DNA of 64,000 nucleotides. It comes from Loktanella sp. D2R18. Its GTDB lineage: Bacteria; Pseudomonadota; Alphaproteobacteria; Rhodobacterales; Rhodobacteraceae. The notes beneath the pieces are model-generated. The model made no database searches, was not told where the DNA came from, and saw only the letters and a program-made list of their open reading frames with translations. Both the position numbers and the translations under genes were made by a program. This document shows positions 16,342 through 24,773 of the stretch, one piece after another. Position 1 is the first letter of the stretch; every line of letters starts with the position of its first letter. The DNA is taken from NCBI RefSeq assembly GCF_003318235.1, contig NZ_QOCG01000004.1, positions 124,001-188,000 of the forward strand. The letters run 5' to 3'.

Positions 16342-17274
16342 TTATTGAGAGTCGAAATAAGCCTGTGCACCTGGGTGCAATGGGATCGCAAGGTTCAAGG
16401 ACATTGCTGGATCAATCTGGCGCGCATTGGCATTTTCAGCCTGAAGTTCTTCGAGATTCTCAAAGATTGCGGCAGTAACAGCCTGAACTGTTGCTGCATC
16501 CATGCTGTTGGGTGCGATCAACATGTTGTTCACACCGATCACGGTGCCAGCTGTTTCGGTATCATAGACATCCGCAGCCACTTCGACAGCCACATATGCG
16601 CCATTTGCCTCAAGTGCTTTTTCCAACATCCCATCTGAGAAGCTGATAAAGCGCAAATCGGCACCTGCAGTCGCCTGCATCACAGCACCCGCTGGGTAAC
16701 CAGATAGGGCCAGAGCCGCGTCAACCGTTCCGTCAGTCAGTTGGCTGAAACCATCTGAATACGACACAAAGCTTGGAGTGATATCTTCGACGCTCATGTC
16801 ATGCAAAGGCAACAAGAAGTTTACAAAACCCAGTGTACCGCCGCCTGCGGGGCCAACCGCGACGCGCTTGCCTGCAAGGTCTTCGATTGTTTGGATGTCG
16901 CTATCGGCCAAAACCATCATGTGCAAAACAGAAGGATGCAACGCGGCAACCGCGCCAACGTCAATCGGACCTGTATTGCTATACGGGCCAACACCTTTGG
17001 TCGCCAATACTGCAAGGTTATTATTTGTAATCGCGATTTCAACTTCACCGCTAGCGATCAAATTTGGGTTTTGAACCGACCCGCCCGTCACGATTGGCAC
17101 CATAGTGATACCTTCGCCAGCGTGCGCATTCACAACGTTCGAAATACTCTGTCCCATAGGATAAAACGCGCCACCCAACGACGCAGTACCAATACGTAGC
17201 TCCTCGGCCGATGAGGCCGTGCCAAGAATAGCCAATACAGCGGCCCCGGCAAGGTTCTTGAATGCAATAGACAT
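16342..17274 (-). CDS. TRAP transporter substrate-binding protein, TAXI family
   Basis: A 310-residue secreted binding protein. The signal peptide ends near TASSAEELRIGTAS. The TAXI hallmark GTASLGGAFYPMGQSIS follows, with GITMVPIVTGGSVQNPNLIASGE-type and GKRVAVGPAGGGT segments. A near-ideal AAGGAGG box lies before the ATG at 17274. TAXI proteins bind amino acids, dicarboxylates and other small acids. It is the first gene of an operon with the fused permease and the cupin. The 407 bases before it are free of genes and AT-rich near the start, as expected for a strong promoter. The ligand is unknown. Confidence 0.92.
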   Translation of the reverse strand: MSIAFKNLAGAAVLAILGTASSAEELRIGTASLGGAFYPMGQSISNVVNAHAGEGITMVPIVTGGSVQNPNLIASGEVEIAITNNNLAVLATKGVGPYSNTGPIDVGAVAALHPSVLHMMVLADSDIQTIEDLAGKRVAVGPAGGGTLGFVNFLLPLHDMSVEDITPSFVSYSDGFSQLTDGTVDAALALSGYPAGAVMQATAGADLRFISFSDGMLEKALEANGAYVAVEVAADVYDTETAGTVIGVNNMLIAPNSMDAATVQAVTAAIFENLEELQAENANARQIDPAMSLNLAIPLHPGAQAYFDSQ

Positions 17275-17681
17275 GGAATCCTCCTTAACATGCACGCACA
17301 AGCTAGCGTTCTGAGGTTGGAAAGCAATAAAAAATCTATATTTTTGGTAAAATAGAAAATAAATAGATATTTATAGTGAAAAGTCCCGCGCATGAATGCA
17401 TCGAAGCTAGCGCATAATTCGTAACAGTACGACATCATTACACATTTAAAGTGTCGCTATATATCGGCAAATTTAGGCCTATATACTGTATCCTATCGTG
17501 ACGCGTCGCCAAATACGGTCGCTAGGCCACCCAATTATCAGCCAATGATTGCGCGACGTCCAGTATAGATATGGGATTGCCAAACGCCGAATCTACGTAA
17601 ATATCAATATTGTCCAAAAAACACGCATACTTCGCGCAGGTGGCGAGCCCAGTTTCAGTATAATAAGAGCCGTATTTGCTT
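17275..17681. other. intergenic promoter region without a recognisable gene
   Basis: This 407-base gap separates the TAXI gene from the DUF3299 gene, whose transcript also runs leftwards and ends at 17682. The segment 17325-17380 is very AT-rich, with runs such as AAAAAATCTATATTTTTGG, consistent with a promoter or UP element for the TAXI operon. AGCTAGCG occurs twice, near 17302 and 17403. I see no coding region, no convincing terminator hairpin and no RNA gene. Confidence 0.6.
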
Positions 17682-18194
17682 TTAACCCTGATACGGTGCG
17701 ATCACATCTGCGCTCAGAGCATAAGCGATATCCGCAAGCTGCGTTGACGTTGACGCAGTGCCGAACATGCCAGTCACGGTGACAGGCTCAAACAGGCCGG
17801 CGCTTTCGTAGGGCGTCGCCGTTGTGACAAACACAAGTTGGTTTGCGGGCGGTGGCGGCACATGGACGCAGGCCCCTACGTAAGGCACCAAAATGAACGC
17901 TGTTACGCCTGAACCGGCATAATCGATAGGCACGATAAACCCCGGCAAGCTGACAACCGCGCCATTCCAATCAGTCCGCACTCCCGTAGACTGCGGTTGC
18001 ACGCCCGAAGGAATGGCGGTTTCGTCATGTTCAAACAGGCTTTGAAGCGCGGGTGAAATTGCAGATCCGCTATCAGGCAACAAATCTTGCCATTCGAGGT
18101 CAATAACGTCTTCGGCAAAGGCGGCATGTGGGGCCAACGCAAGTGCACCAAAGCCAGTCAACACACGTCGACGGTTTGCAAACAGCTTCACCAT
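17682..18194 (-). CDS. DUF3299 secreted protein (Zrg-type zinc operon, distal copy)
   Basis: A 170-residue protein with an N-terminal signal (RRRVLTGFGALALAPHAAFAED). The DUF3299 core is LEWQDLLP, GFIVPIDYAGSGVTAFILVPYVGACVHVPPPPANQLVFV. The sequence around GACVHVPPPP suggests a Cys/His metal or interaction site. Its start overlaps the end of a second DUF3299 gene by 7 bases, and the two proteins are clear paralogs. DUF3299 proteins travel with DUF2796 and FtsX-like ABC genes in the zinc-uptake locus known as zrgABCDE in Vibrio cholerae. Exact role unknown. Confidence 0.85.
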   Translation of the reverse strand: MVKLFANRRRVLTGFGALALAPHAAFAEDVIDLEWQDLLPDSGSAISPALQSLFEHDETAIPSGVQPQSTGVRTDWNGAVVSLPGFIVPIDYAGSGVTAFILVPYVGACVHVPPPPANQLVFVTTATPYESAGLFEPVTVTGMFGTASTSTQLADIAYALSADVIAPYQG

Positions 18195-18691
18195 ACGTAA
18201 ATCTCCATAAGCTCCGCTTCGAGCACGTAACCGGTCTGTGCGACTTCAGTCGTTTGCAGCTCGTGTTGCATCTGGCCGGTCACCCAAACCGCGTCCCATA
18301 GGTTATCGGACGGCCATGGCGTGACCGCATTCACGAAAACCAGCTGATTGGGCGGCGGTGGTGGCGTGTGAATGCAGGCCCCCACATAGGGAACCAAAAT
18401 AAAACTGGTGACCCCTGCAGCCGTTTGCTCCATCGGGATGATGAACCCCGGCATCTTGATATAGGCCCCGTCGAGTGTGGGGTTCAGCTTGGTCGCATTG
18501 CCATCAAAGACGGGCAACCAGATGTCATTTACTTCGTCCATCACCCCTTCACCGATGATTTCTGAATATGGGACACCCGGTGGGATCAGATCATCCCAGG
18601 TTATCTCGGTCGCAGGGTTTGCTGCAGCAACACGCGGAATCGCAACCCCCGCCGCCGCAATCGCGAGCATTTGTCTACGTGAAACCTTCAT
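18188..18691 (-). CDS. DUF3299 secreted protein (Zrg-type zinc operon, proximal copy)
   Basis: The 167-residue product starts MKVSRRQMLAIAAAGVAIP, with an SRRQML sequence like a Tat signal, followed by ITWDDLIPPG and the DUF3299 core GFIIPMEQTAAGVTSFILVPYVGACIHTPPPPPNQ (here cited only as a landmark around residues 85-115). It shares the GACxHxPPPP block with its neighbour. It follows the ABC permease by 18 bases and overlaps the next paralog. Both are probably periplasmic or membrane-associated helpers of the zinc permease; having two in tandem suggests a heteromeric pair. Confidence 0.85.
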   Translation of the reverse strand: MKVSRRQMLAIAAAGVAIPRVAAANPATEITWDDLIPPGVPYSEIIGEGVMDEVNDIWLPVFDGNATKLNPTLDGAYIKMPGFIIPMEQTAAGVTSFILVPYVGACIHTPPPPPNQLVFVNAVTPWPSDNLWDAVWVTGQMQHELQTTEVAQTGYVLEAELMEIYVW

Positions 18692-18709
18692 CTATTGACC
18701 CCCTAAGGT

Positions 18710-19960
18710 CTAAATCTTGACTATCATACCATCGGCAAGGGACAATCTGTAAGCCCTGATTGCGGGTACCATGCTCACAATTGCGCCAGCGAAAATAACG
18801 GTAATCAACACCCAGACCTCGCGCATGCTGGGGGCTTCGATTGGAATCCACAGGCCAAAGGCATTGTCGATCATGGGCTGCGCCACCCAAAGCCCCAGAT
18901 ACAACAGCACCAGCCCAAGCAACGCGCCAAGCGCTGCCATCAAAGCCGCCTCAAGCACCAAAAGGCTCAGAATGATCCGGGGCCGCGCGCCCATCGCCCT
19001 GAATATCGCCATTTCCCGGCGACGTTCATTGAGGCTTGAGAAAATAGTCGCCATCATACCGATCATCGCCGTGACAATCACCATCGCAGACACAGCGACC
19101 AACGCGGTTTCGGCAATCCCAACAATCTGCCACAGTTCTTGCAGCGCCACGCCGGGCAAGATCGCCAACAGCGGTTCTTGCGGGTATTCATTGATCGCCC
19201 TTTGTAGGCCAAAGATTTGCAGGCGACTTTTGACGCCGACCAAGGCGGCGGTCACGGCTTGGGGTTGCAGATCCATCTGGCGGATTTCATCTGCTGGGGT
19301 CGATTGACCGGGGATTTGCGCGCCGCTTTGCCAATCCACATGGATCGCTTCAATCGCTTCAAGGCTGACAATCACCGTGCGATCAACAGGTGTGCCAGTT
19401 TTGGCCAAGATACCTGAAACACGAAATGGCTGGTCCTTATGTTCAGCAAAAGAGGCCAGCCCGTGTGCCACCACAATCGGATCACCCACCGCGTAGCCCA
19501 AGGTCTGCGCAACATCTGCCCCAATGGTGGCGTCAAACAGATCATCCATCACCGCGCCGTCTTGGATGGATAGCGATTGCCCGGAGCGATATTTGTAGCG
19601 GTCAAAAAATTCCGCAGTCGTCCCCATCACCCGGAACTGACGATGACTATCGCCAAGCGAGATCGGAACAACCCATTCGACTTCGGGCCGGTCTACGATG
19701 TCTTGGTAGCTTTCCCATGTCAGGTTGTTCGTCGCATTACCGATGCGGAACACCGAATACAAAAGCAGTTGGACAGATCCTGACCTCGCCCCAATAATCA
19801 GGTCAGTACCTGAAATCGTGTCAGCAAAGCTTGCCTTCGCACCCGTACGCACCTTTTCGACACCTAGAAACAGCGTCACCGACAGGGCAATCGCGAGAAT
19901 GGTCATCGCGACTGTCAATGCGCGCGCCAAAAGCGATGCAAAGGCGAGACGCAATATCAT
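18710..19960 (-). CDS. ABC transporter permease, FtsX/MacB type (Zrg-like)
   Basis: This 416-residue protein has one N-terminal membrane helix (ARALTVAMTILAIALSVTLFLGV), a large periplasmic domain from about 40 to 275, and three C-terminal helices around 280-400, the topology of FtsX/LolC/MacB permeases. Such permeases usually move lipids, peptides or drive envelope processes rather than import ions, so their pairing with a zinc-binding protein is a peculiarity of the Zrg locus. The start overlaps the ATPase gene by 4 bases. The operon context and the Zur box at 21444 point to a zinc function. Confidence 0.86.
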   Translation of the reverse strand: MILRLAFASLLARALTVAMTILAIALSVTLFLGVEKVRTGAKASFADTISGTDLIIGARSGSVQLLLYSVFRIGNATNNLTWESYQDIVDRPEVEWVVPISLGDSHRQFRVMGTTAEFFDRYKYRSGQSLSIQDGAVMDDLFDATIGADVAQTLGYAVGDPIVVAHGLASFAEHKDQPFRVSGILAKTGTPVDRTVIVSLEAIEAIHVDWQSGAQIPGQSTPADEIRQMDLQPQAVTAALVGVKSRLQIFGLQRAINEYPQEPLLAILPGVALQELWQIVGIAETALVAVSAMVIVTAMIGMMATIFSSLNERRREMAIFRAMGARPRIILSLLVLEAALMAALGALLGLVLLYLGLWVAQPMIDNAFGLWIPIEAPSMREVWVLITVIFAGAIVSMVPAIRAYRLSLADGMIVKI

Positions 19961-20658
19961 GCCGCTTCCCTTGTCGTTTGGGCGATATCCGTCATGTGGA
20001 TCACCCGGTCGAAATGATCAGCCAACCGCGCATCATGGCTGACCATTAAAACCGTAGTGCCATGTGCCTCAGATTGGGCAAACAAGAGGTCAAGGAAGGT
20101 GGCTTGCGTGGCCGCATCCAAAGATGATGTCGGTTCATCCGCGACAATCAAGGGCGGCGTGCCGATCAATGCGCGCGCCGCCGCGATGCGTTGTTGCTGG
20201 CCAACGCTCAATGCTCCCGCCTTGGTGTGCATGATATCATCTGGCAATCCAAGGTCGCGACAAAGGCGCGAGGCCTCAGCCTTGGGCATAGGAACGCGTT
20301 CCGCCCGACCTGACGCAAACCGAAGCGGGAGCAGGATGTTGTCACGCACGCTTGCAAAAGGCAGCAGGTTAAACTGTTGAAATATTAGCCCGACCTGTTC
20401 GGCCCGAAACCTGTCGCGTTTTCCGGCGGATAGTAACGCAATATCTGTATCCGCGACGCAAACCGTACCGGATTGAGCCAATATCGTGCCGCAGATCAAA
20501 GACAATAACGTCGATTTCCCCGATCCGCTTTCACCCAGTAAAAGCACAGTTTCGGCGGGTGCCAGTCGGAATTCAGGGATCTTCAATGCGAACGATGCCC
20601 GCCCCGGCCAGCGGTAGCAAACATCGTTCATTTCCAGAATGTGATCTCGATTGTCCAC
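19957..20658 (-). CDS. ABC transporter ATP-binding protein (Zrg-like)
   Basis: A 233-residue LolD/MacB-type ATPase. Walker A is LLGESGSGKSTLLSL, the Q-loop is LIFQQFNLLPFASV, the signature is LSVGQQQRIAAARALI, Walker B is LIVADEPTSSLD, and the switch His is in VLMVSHDARLADHF. The signature has V in place of the common G (LSGGQ), a tolerated variant. It energises the adjacent FtsX-like permease, with which it overlaps by 4 bases, and follows the zrgA-like gene after 12 bases. Confidence 0.92.
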   Translation of the reverse strand: MDNRDHILEMNDVCYRWPGRASFALKIPEFRLAPAETVLLLGESGSGKSTLLSLICGTILAQSGTVCVADTDIALLSAGKRDRFRAEQVGLIFQQFNLLPFASVRDNILLPLRFASGRAERVPMPKAEASRLCRDLGLPDDIMHTKAGALSVGQQQRIAAARALIGTPPLIVADEPTSSLDAATQATFLDLLFAQSEAHGTTVLMVSHDARLADHFDRVIHMTDIAQTTREAA

Positions 20659-20670
20659 AAGATGCCTTGG

Positions 20671-21291
20671 TTAATTCAGGTCGCTCAAATCTAGCACTGG
20701 CGCGTCGCGTTCAATTTCAAACGCAGTTGCACCTGCATCGGATACGATTTGGACCTCAACTTCAAGCGCATTGGGGAAGGCCGCGAAATAAGCGAAAGAT
20801 ATCTCGTTTAGCTCAAAAACATGATCGCAGTTTAACAAATACTCCGCATGAAACTCGGTGTGGGCCGCTTCATCTTCGTGATCATCATGGTCATCCTCCG
20901 CATGTTCATCATGATCATGGTCGTCATGGTCGTCGTGCCCCTCATCTTCATGGTCGTCATGATCCATGTGACCCTCTTCGCTTTCGAGCGCTGCATGCGC
21001 GTCGACAACGCTACAATGCGCGGCCTCAGGTACAACAAACAAATCCAGCGGTTGTTCCAACACTGTCAAAGCTGTTTCAATCTTAGCGAGGTCTTCTGCG
21101 CTTTCGGCGACATATTCAAACCCGATAATATCCGCACCGGGGGCATGCAGTTCCATCGCGATTTGCGTGCCATCAAAGGCAATATCAAGCTGGCCGACAC
21201 CATGTTCATGGCTGTCCAAGTGCCGCGTTTCTTCTGCAAAAGCGGGGGTAGCAACAAGAGTAGACAATACGAGAAATGATGAGATTTTCAT
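20671..21291 (-). CDS. zrgA: ZrgA-like zinc-binding protein (DUF2796) with long His/Asp/Glu tract
   Basis: The 206-residue secreted protein has a signal peptide (MKISSFLVLSTLVATPAFAEE) and a DUF2796 start (HLDSHEHGVGQLDIAFDG, ELHAPGADIIGFEY). A stretch of about 45 residues (near 97-145) is almost entirely His, Asp and Glu. ZrgA proteins capture zinc in the periplasm. The start at 21291 is chosen because the signal peptide begins there; a longer frame back to 21438 adds a charged leader and would run up to the Zur box. It is the first gene of the operon. Confidence 0.88.
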   Translation of the reverse strand: MKISSFLVLSTLVATPAFAEETRHLDSHEHGVGQLDIAFDGTQIAMELHAPGADIIGFEYVAESAEDLAKIETALTVLEQPLDLFVVPEAAHCSVVDAHAALESEEGHMDHDDHEDEGHDDHDDHDHDEHAEDDHDDHEDEAAHTEFHAEYLLNCDHVFELNEISFAYFAAFPNALEVEVQIVSDAGATAFEIERDAPVLDLSDLN

Positions 21292-21443
21292 ATATAGTTT
21301 CCATCGTTTAAGGGAATAGTGGTCAGCCTGCACGGCTTTGCCACGCGCGTAAAAAGGGACCACAGCCGACACCGCCAGATCGTTTCTTGCGAGGATCGAT
21401 GCTTGTTCGCGCATTGTATACAGACCTCCATCGGACACAGTTT

Positions 21444-21458
21444 TGTTATATTATAAAA
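21444..21458. promoter_or_regulatory. Zur box upstream of the zrg operon
   Basis: TGTTATATTATAAAA matches 14 of 15 bases of the Zur core TGTTATAnTATAACA, and ATAACA follows 3 bases later, so a second right half is also present. It lies 153 bases before the zrgA start. Zinc-dependent repression of the operon is the direct prediction. Confidence 0.7.
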
Positions 21459-21584
21459 TAACACTCAACAAGCGCGAATGCACGCTAATTGCAAAACAGT
21501 CAAAGACGCACGCGACAATGCCTTGCGGCACTATCGCCTAGCCATGGTTTTATGGTTGTCGTCGTCGCCTCGCCCCTGATTTAT

Positions 21585-21980
21585 CTATTGATAACGCCCG
21601 AGCCTTTGCATCACCTCGATTTCGTACCCATCGGGATCTTGAACAAAGAAAAACCGAGCGAGCGTTTTTCCTTCATGTGCAAAATCAACCAGCTTGCGGG
21701 GGGCGAGCCCGGCTTCCTCAAACCGTTGATGTTCTGCATCGACGTCATCGACAACAAATGCCGTGTGGCCATACCCGTTCCCAAGGTCATATGGCGCGCT
21801 TTGGTTTTTGTTGATTGTTAGCTCCAACTCAAAGGTATTTTCCGCGTTGGAAAGGTAAACCAGTGTAAAGCCGTCAAAGTCCAAACGTTCTGCAACCTTC
21901 AACCCAAATGCTTGGTCGTAAAATGAAACGGATTTGCTTTCGTCCAGAACGCGTATCATCGCGTGTACAAACTTTGCCAA
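21585..21980 (-). CDS. glyoxalase I-like (VOC family) lactoylglutathione lyase
   Basis: Read from a TTG at 21980, the protein is 131 residues, the usual glyoxalase I size. It begins LAKFVHAMIRVLDESKSVSFY (first metal His in HAMIRV), then AFGLKVAER, FELELTINKN (Glu ligand), GYGHTAFVVDDVD (second His) and DPDGYEIEVMQR (second Glu). AAGGAG lies 7 bases before the TTG. The longer ATG frame from 22049 adds residues unlike the family, so TTG is the better start. The enzyme would isomerise the hemithioacetal of methylglyoxal and glutathione. It stands alone, next to a LysR gene. Confidence 0.85.
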   Translation of the reverse strand: MAKFVHAMIRVLDESKSVSFYDQAFGLKVAERLDFDGFTLVYLSNAENTFELELTINKNQSAPYDLGNGYGHTAFVVDDVDAEHQRFEEAGLAPRKLVDFAHEGKTLARFFFVQDPDGYEIEVMQRLGRYQ

Positions 21981-22100
21981 TGTGTATCTCCTTAGGCTTT
22001 GCAGTCTGTTGACCCCTAATACATTTAGTTTGGGGCGGGTATGAACCAAGTACGACCATGCATGAACCTATAGGGACGGAATGGCTAGAACGTTGCGGCG

Positions 22101-22988
22101 TCAGCGTTTCAGTTCCGCAACAAGGAAATCGTAAACGCGGCGGATCCGGCGGCTGGTCGAAAGTTCGCGGTGCGCGACGAGCCATATTGGAAACCTGAGC
22201 GGCTCTAGGTCTGGCAAGACCCGCACCACAGCAGGTTCTGCGTCGCCAATATAAGCGTCCAACACCCCAATACCGGCACCCTGTTTGACCAATTCCCACA
22301 TAACCAGATAGCTTTCGGTCAAAAGCGGAAAATTAGCTTCGGTAAGCCCAAGGCCAAGGCTGTTGAGCCCCTTCAGCATCATCCCCGAATGGTCCAAGTT
22401 GATGAAATCGGCGTGCCGCAAATCATAGGGCACCGTCAGGCTCCCCAGCTTTTCAACATAGCTGGGTGCCGCATAGAGGATCGCATCCGCCATCCCGATT
22501 TTCTTGGCAATTAAATCAGGTTCGGTCGGGCGGAAATTGCGCACGGCGATGTCGGCCTCGCGGCGGCGCAAATCACTGGCGCGGTTTGAGACGACAATCT
22601 CAACCTGAATACCCGGCTCTTCACGGCGCAGTTTGGCAATGATCGGAGGAAGCAAAACCGCGGCGTAGGTTTCGCTCGCGGCGATCGAAATAGACCCTTC
22701 CAGCGTCTGCGATTGACCATGCGCCGTGAGAGACACGCGTTGTGCCGCTTCACCCATCGCGCGCACATGTTCAAGCAGTTCCACCCCACTTGGGGTCAAG
22801 CTCAGGCCGCGGCCCACCCGTTCAAACAGCACCACGCCGAGTTCTTGTTCAAGCCCATCGACTTGGCGTCCAAGGGTCGGTTGCGCCATGCCCAATTCAC
22901 GCGCAGCGGCCGACAAAGACCCTTCCTCTGCTGTCACAAGAAATGCCCGTGCTTTGTTCCAGTCAAATTTTACCGCACGCCAATTCAT
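22101..22988 (-). CDS. LysR-family transcriptional regulator
   Basis: About 295 residues: an N-terminal helix-turn-helix (WNKARAFLVTAEEGSLSAAA, MAQPTLGRQVDGLEQELGVVLFER) and a co-inducer domain starting around residue 80 (GSISIAASETYAAVLLPPII). The exact start is uncertain; ATG codons at 22988 and 23030 are both possible, and 22988 gives the more usual leader length. It diverges from the DUF4386-dehydrogenase pair across about 90 bases and probably controls them and itself. Effector unknown. Confidence 0.86.
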   Translation of the reverse strand: MNWRAVKFDWNKARAFLVTAEEGSLSAAARELGMAQPTLGRQVDGLEQELGVVLFERVGRGLSLTPSGVELLEHVRAMGEAAQRVSLTAHGQSQTLEGSISIAASETYAAVLLPPIIAKLRREEPGIQVEIVVSNRASDLRRREADIAVRNFRPTEPDLIAKKIGMADAILYAAPSYVEKLGSLTVPYDLRHADFINLDHSGMMLKGLNSLGLGLTEANFPLLTESYLVMWELVKQGAGIGVLDAYIGDAEPAVVRVLPDLEPLRFPIWLVAHRELSTSRRIRRVYDFLVAELKR

Positions 22989-23078
22989 ACGAATATGCAT
23001 ATCAAAATTAGAAAATTGGTCAATTCGCATAGATCGGCACAGATATTAGACCTACGCCAACACAGAAAGGAAACGCAG

Positions 23079-23777
23079 ATGACACCTATCTCACACAATA
23101 ATTGGGACCCGCAGGCGGCACGTATGGCTGGCGCGCTTTATCTCTCCATTGCAGTCTGCGGCGGGTTTAGCATTGGCTATGTGCCGACGCAGATCGTCGC
23201 AAGTGATGCCGCGTCATCCAGCGCCAATCTGATGGCAAATATCGGGCTGCTTAAGCTTGGGGTTTTGGCCGATAGTGCAGTGATCCTGTTCAAACTCGCT
23301 ATCACGGCGATACTTTTCCAAATGTTCCGCTATGTCGGACCGACCATGTCGATGATCGCGCTGATCTCGCGGGCGGGTATGATCACGGTGATGGGGATCA
23401 ACCTGTTGCTTTGGGTGATGCCCTATCTTTTGCTGCGCAGCGATGCAGGCCCAACCCTGCTTATTCAGTTCTGTTTTGAGGCCCACGCGATGGGCGTCTT
23501 TGTCTGGCAGCTTTTCTTTGGCGTGCATCTATTGGCGCTTGGCTGGCTGATTCTCAAATCCAACGTCGTGCCACATCTGCTGGGGCGCGGGTTGTTTGTG
23601 GGCGCGTTTGGCTATCTTATCCAAGGGGTCGCCGCGCTGGCGTTCATCGATATCGCGCTGATCAACTACGCCGCCATCGGCCTGCTTGTGATCGTCACAA
23701 TTTCAGAGGTCAGCTTTGGCCTATGGTTGTTGATTTGGGGCAGTCGCTTGTCCCCAACACAAACCGTAACAGCATAA
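23079..23777 (+). CDS. DUF4386 family membrane protein
   Basis: The 232-residue protein has six or seven hydrophobic helices and starts with DPQAARMAGALYLSIAVCGGFSIGYVP, typical of DUF4386. The ATG at 23079 has AAAGGAAA 5 bases upstream. DUF4386 proteins are of unknown function. The gene is followed after 12 bases by a dehydrogenase gene and diverges from a LysR regulator, so the three form a small regulatory unit. Confidence 0.83.
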   Translation: MTPISHNNWDPQAARMAGALYLSIAVCGGFSIGYVPTQIVASDAASSSANLMANIGLLKLGVLADSAVILFKLAITAILFQMFRYVGPTMSMIALISRAGMITVMGINLLLWVMPYLLLRSDAGPTLLIQFCFEAHAMGVFVWQLFFGVHLLALGWLILKSNVVPHLLGRGLFVGAFGYLIQGVAALAFIDIALINYAAIGLLVIVTISEVSFGLWLLIWGSRLSPTQTVTA

Positions 23778-23789
23778 AGGAGACCACCG

Positions 23790-24764
23790 ATGCTTGCCTA
23801 TTCATATTCACGCTATGGCTCCCCCGACGTGTTGGAACAAGTCACCCTGCCCACACCAACGCCACAACCGAACGAAGTGCTGGTCAAAATACACGCGACG
23901 ACCGTCAGCGCAGGCGACTGGCGCGCCCGTAGCCTCACAATGCCAAAGGGGCTTGGGTTTATGGGGCGGCTTGTATTTGGGATAACAGGGCCACGCAAAC
24001 CGATCCTCGGGACTGAATTTTCGGGTGAAGTTGCCGCCGTCGGGCCAAAAGTCACCAATTTCCTGCCGGGTGACAAAGTGATCGGATTTCCCGGAGCCAG
24101 CTTTGGCGCACACGCGGAATTTATCACGATGCCATCGGACGGCAAGCTCGTACGAAAGCCAGATAACATCAGCTTCGAACAAGCCGCAGCCATCCCATTT
24201 GGCGGCACGACGGCTTATGATTTTCTGGTCAACAAGGCAAAGTTGCAGCCGGGCGCAAAGGTGTTGATCAACGGCGCATCAGGGTCTGTCGGGTCCGCCT
24301 GTATCCAAATCGCAAAACATTTAGGCGCGCATGTGACGGCTGTTTGTAGCGCCAAAAACGCGCAGATGGTCACAGGCTTGGGTGCAGATCAAGTGATCGA
24401 TTACCAGACCCAAGACGTCATCACTGACGGCGTGTTGTATGATGCTGTTGTCGATGCAGTTGGCACACTTCCTTGGGCGCAAGCGCGCCACGCGTTACGC
24501 CCCGGCGGGCAGATGGTTCTGATCGCCGGCAAAACATCGGATATGCTGCTTGGGTCGCTTAAGGCGCGGCTCGCGGGCAAGCGGTTGATTGGCGGCGTCG
24601 CCTCTGAACGTCGTGAAATCATTGAAGCGGTGACCCAGCTTGCGGCGCGGGGCATCTTCCAACCGGTAATCGATCGCAACTATCCGTTCGATGAAATGAA
24701 GGCAGCCCATGCGCATGTCGATACCGGGCGTAAGTGCGGGAATGTGGTGGTTTCTGTGACTTAG
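23790..24764 (+). CDS. NAD(P)-dependent medium-chain alcohol dehydrogenase / quinone oxidoreductase-like
   Basis: This 324-residue protein belongs to the zinc-independent quinone-oxidoreductase branch of the MDR superfamily. It has an N-terminal GroES-like domain (HATTVSAGDWRARS, LGTEFSGEVAAVGPKV), the conserved IPFGGTTAYDFLV, and the nucleotide-binding loop INGASGSVGSACIQIAKHLGA. The usual catalytic and structural zinc Cys clusters are absent. An ideal AAAGGAG box lies upstream. It probably reduces an enone or quinone with NADPH; the substrate is unknown. It ends 9 bases before a convergent LysR gene. Confidence 0.87.
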   Translation: MLAYSYSRYGSPDVLEQVTLPTPTPQPNEVLVKIHATTVSAGDWRARSLTMPKGLGFMGRLVFGITGPRKPILGTEFSGEVAAVGPKVTNFLPGDKVIGFPGASFGAHAEFITMPSDGKLVRKPDNISFEQAAAIPFGGTTAYDFLVNKAKLQPGAKVLINGASGSVGSACIQIAKHLGAHVTAVCSAKNAQMVTGLGADQVIDYQTQDVITDGVLYDAVVDAVGTLPWAQARHALRPGGQMVLIAGKTSDMLLGSLKARLAGKRLIGGVASERREIIEAVTQLAARGIFQPVIDRNYPFDEMKAAHAHVDTGRKCGNVVVSVT

Positions 24765-24773
24765 CGCGGGCGA

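Noticed and set aside
20848-21279. Open frame opposite zrgA with hydrophobic Ile/Met/Val repeats
   Set aside because: The hydrophobic runs are the reverse reading of the His/Asp codons of zrgA; no independent start signal.
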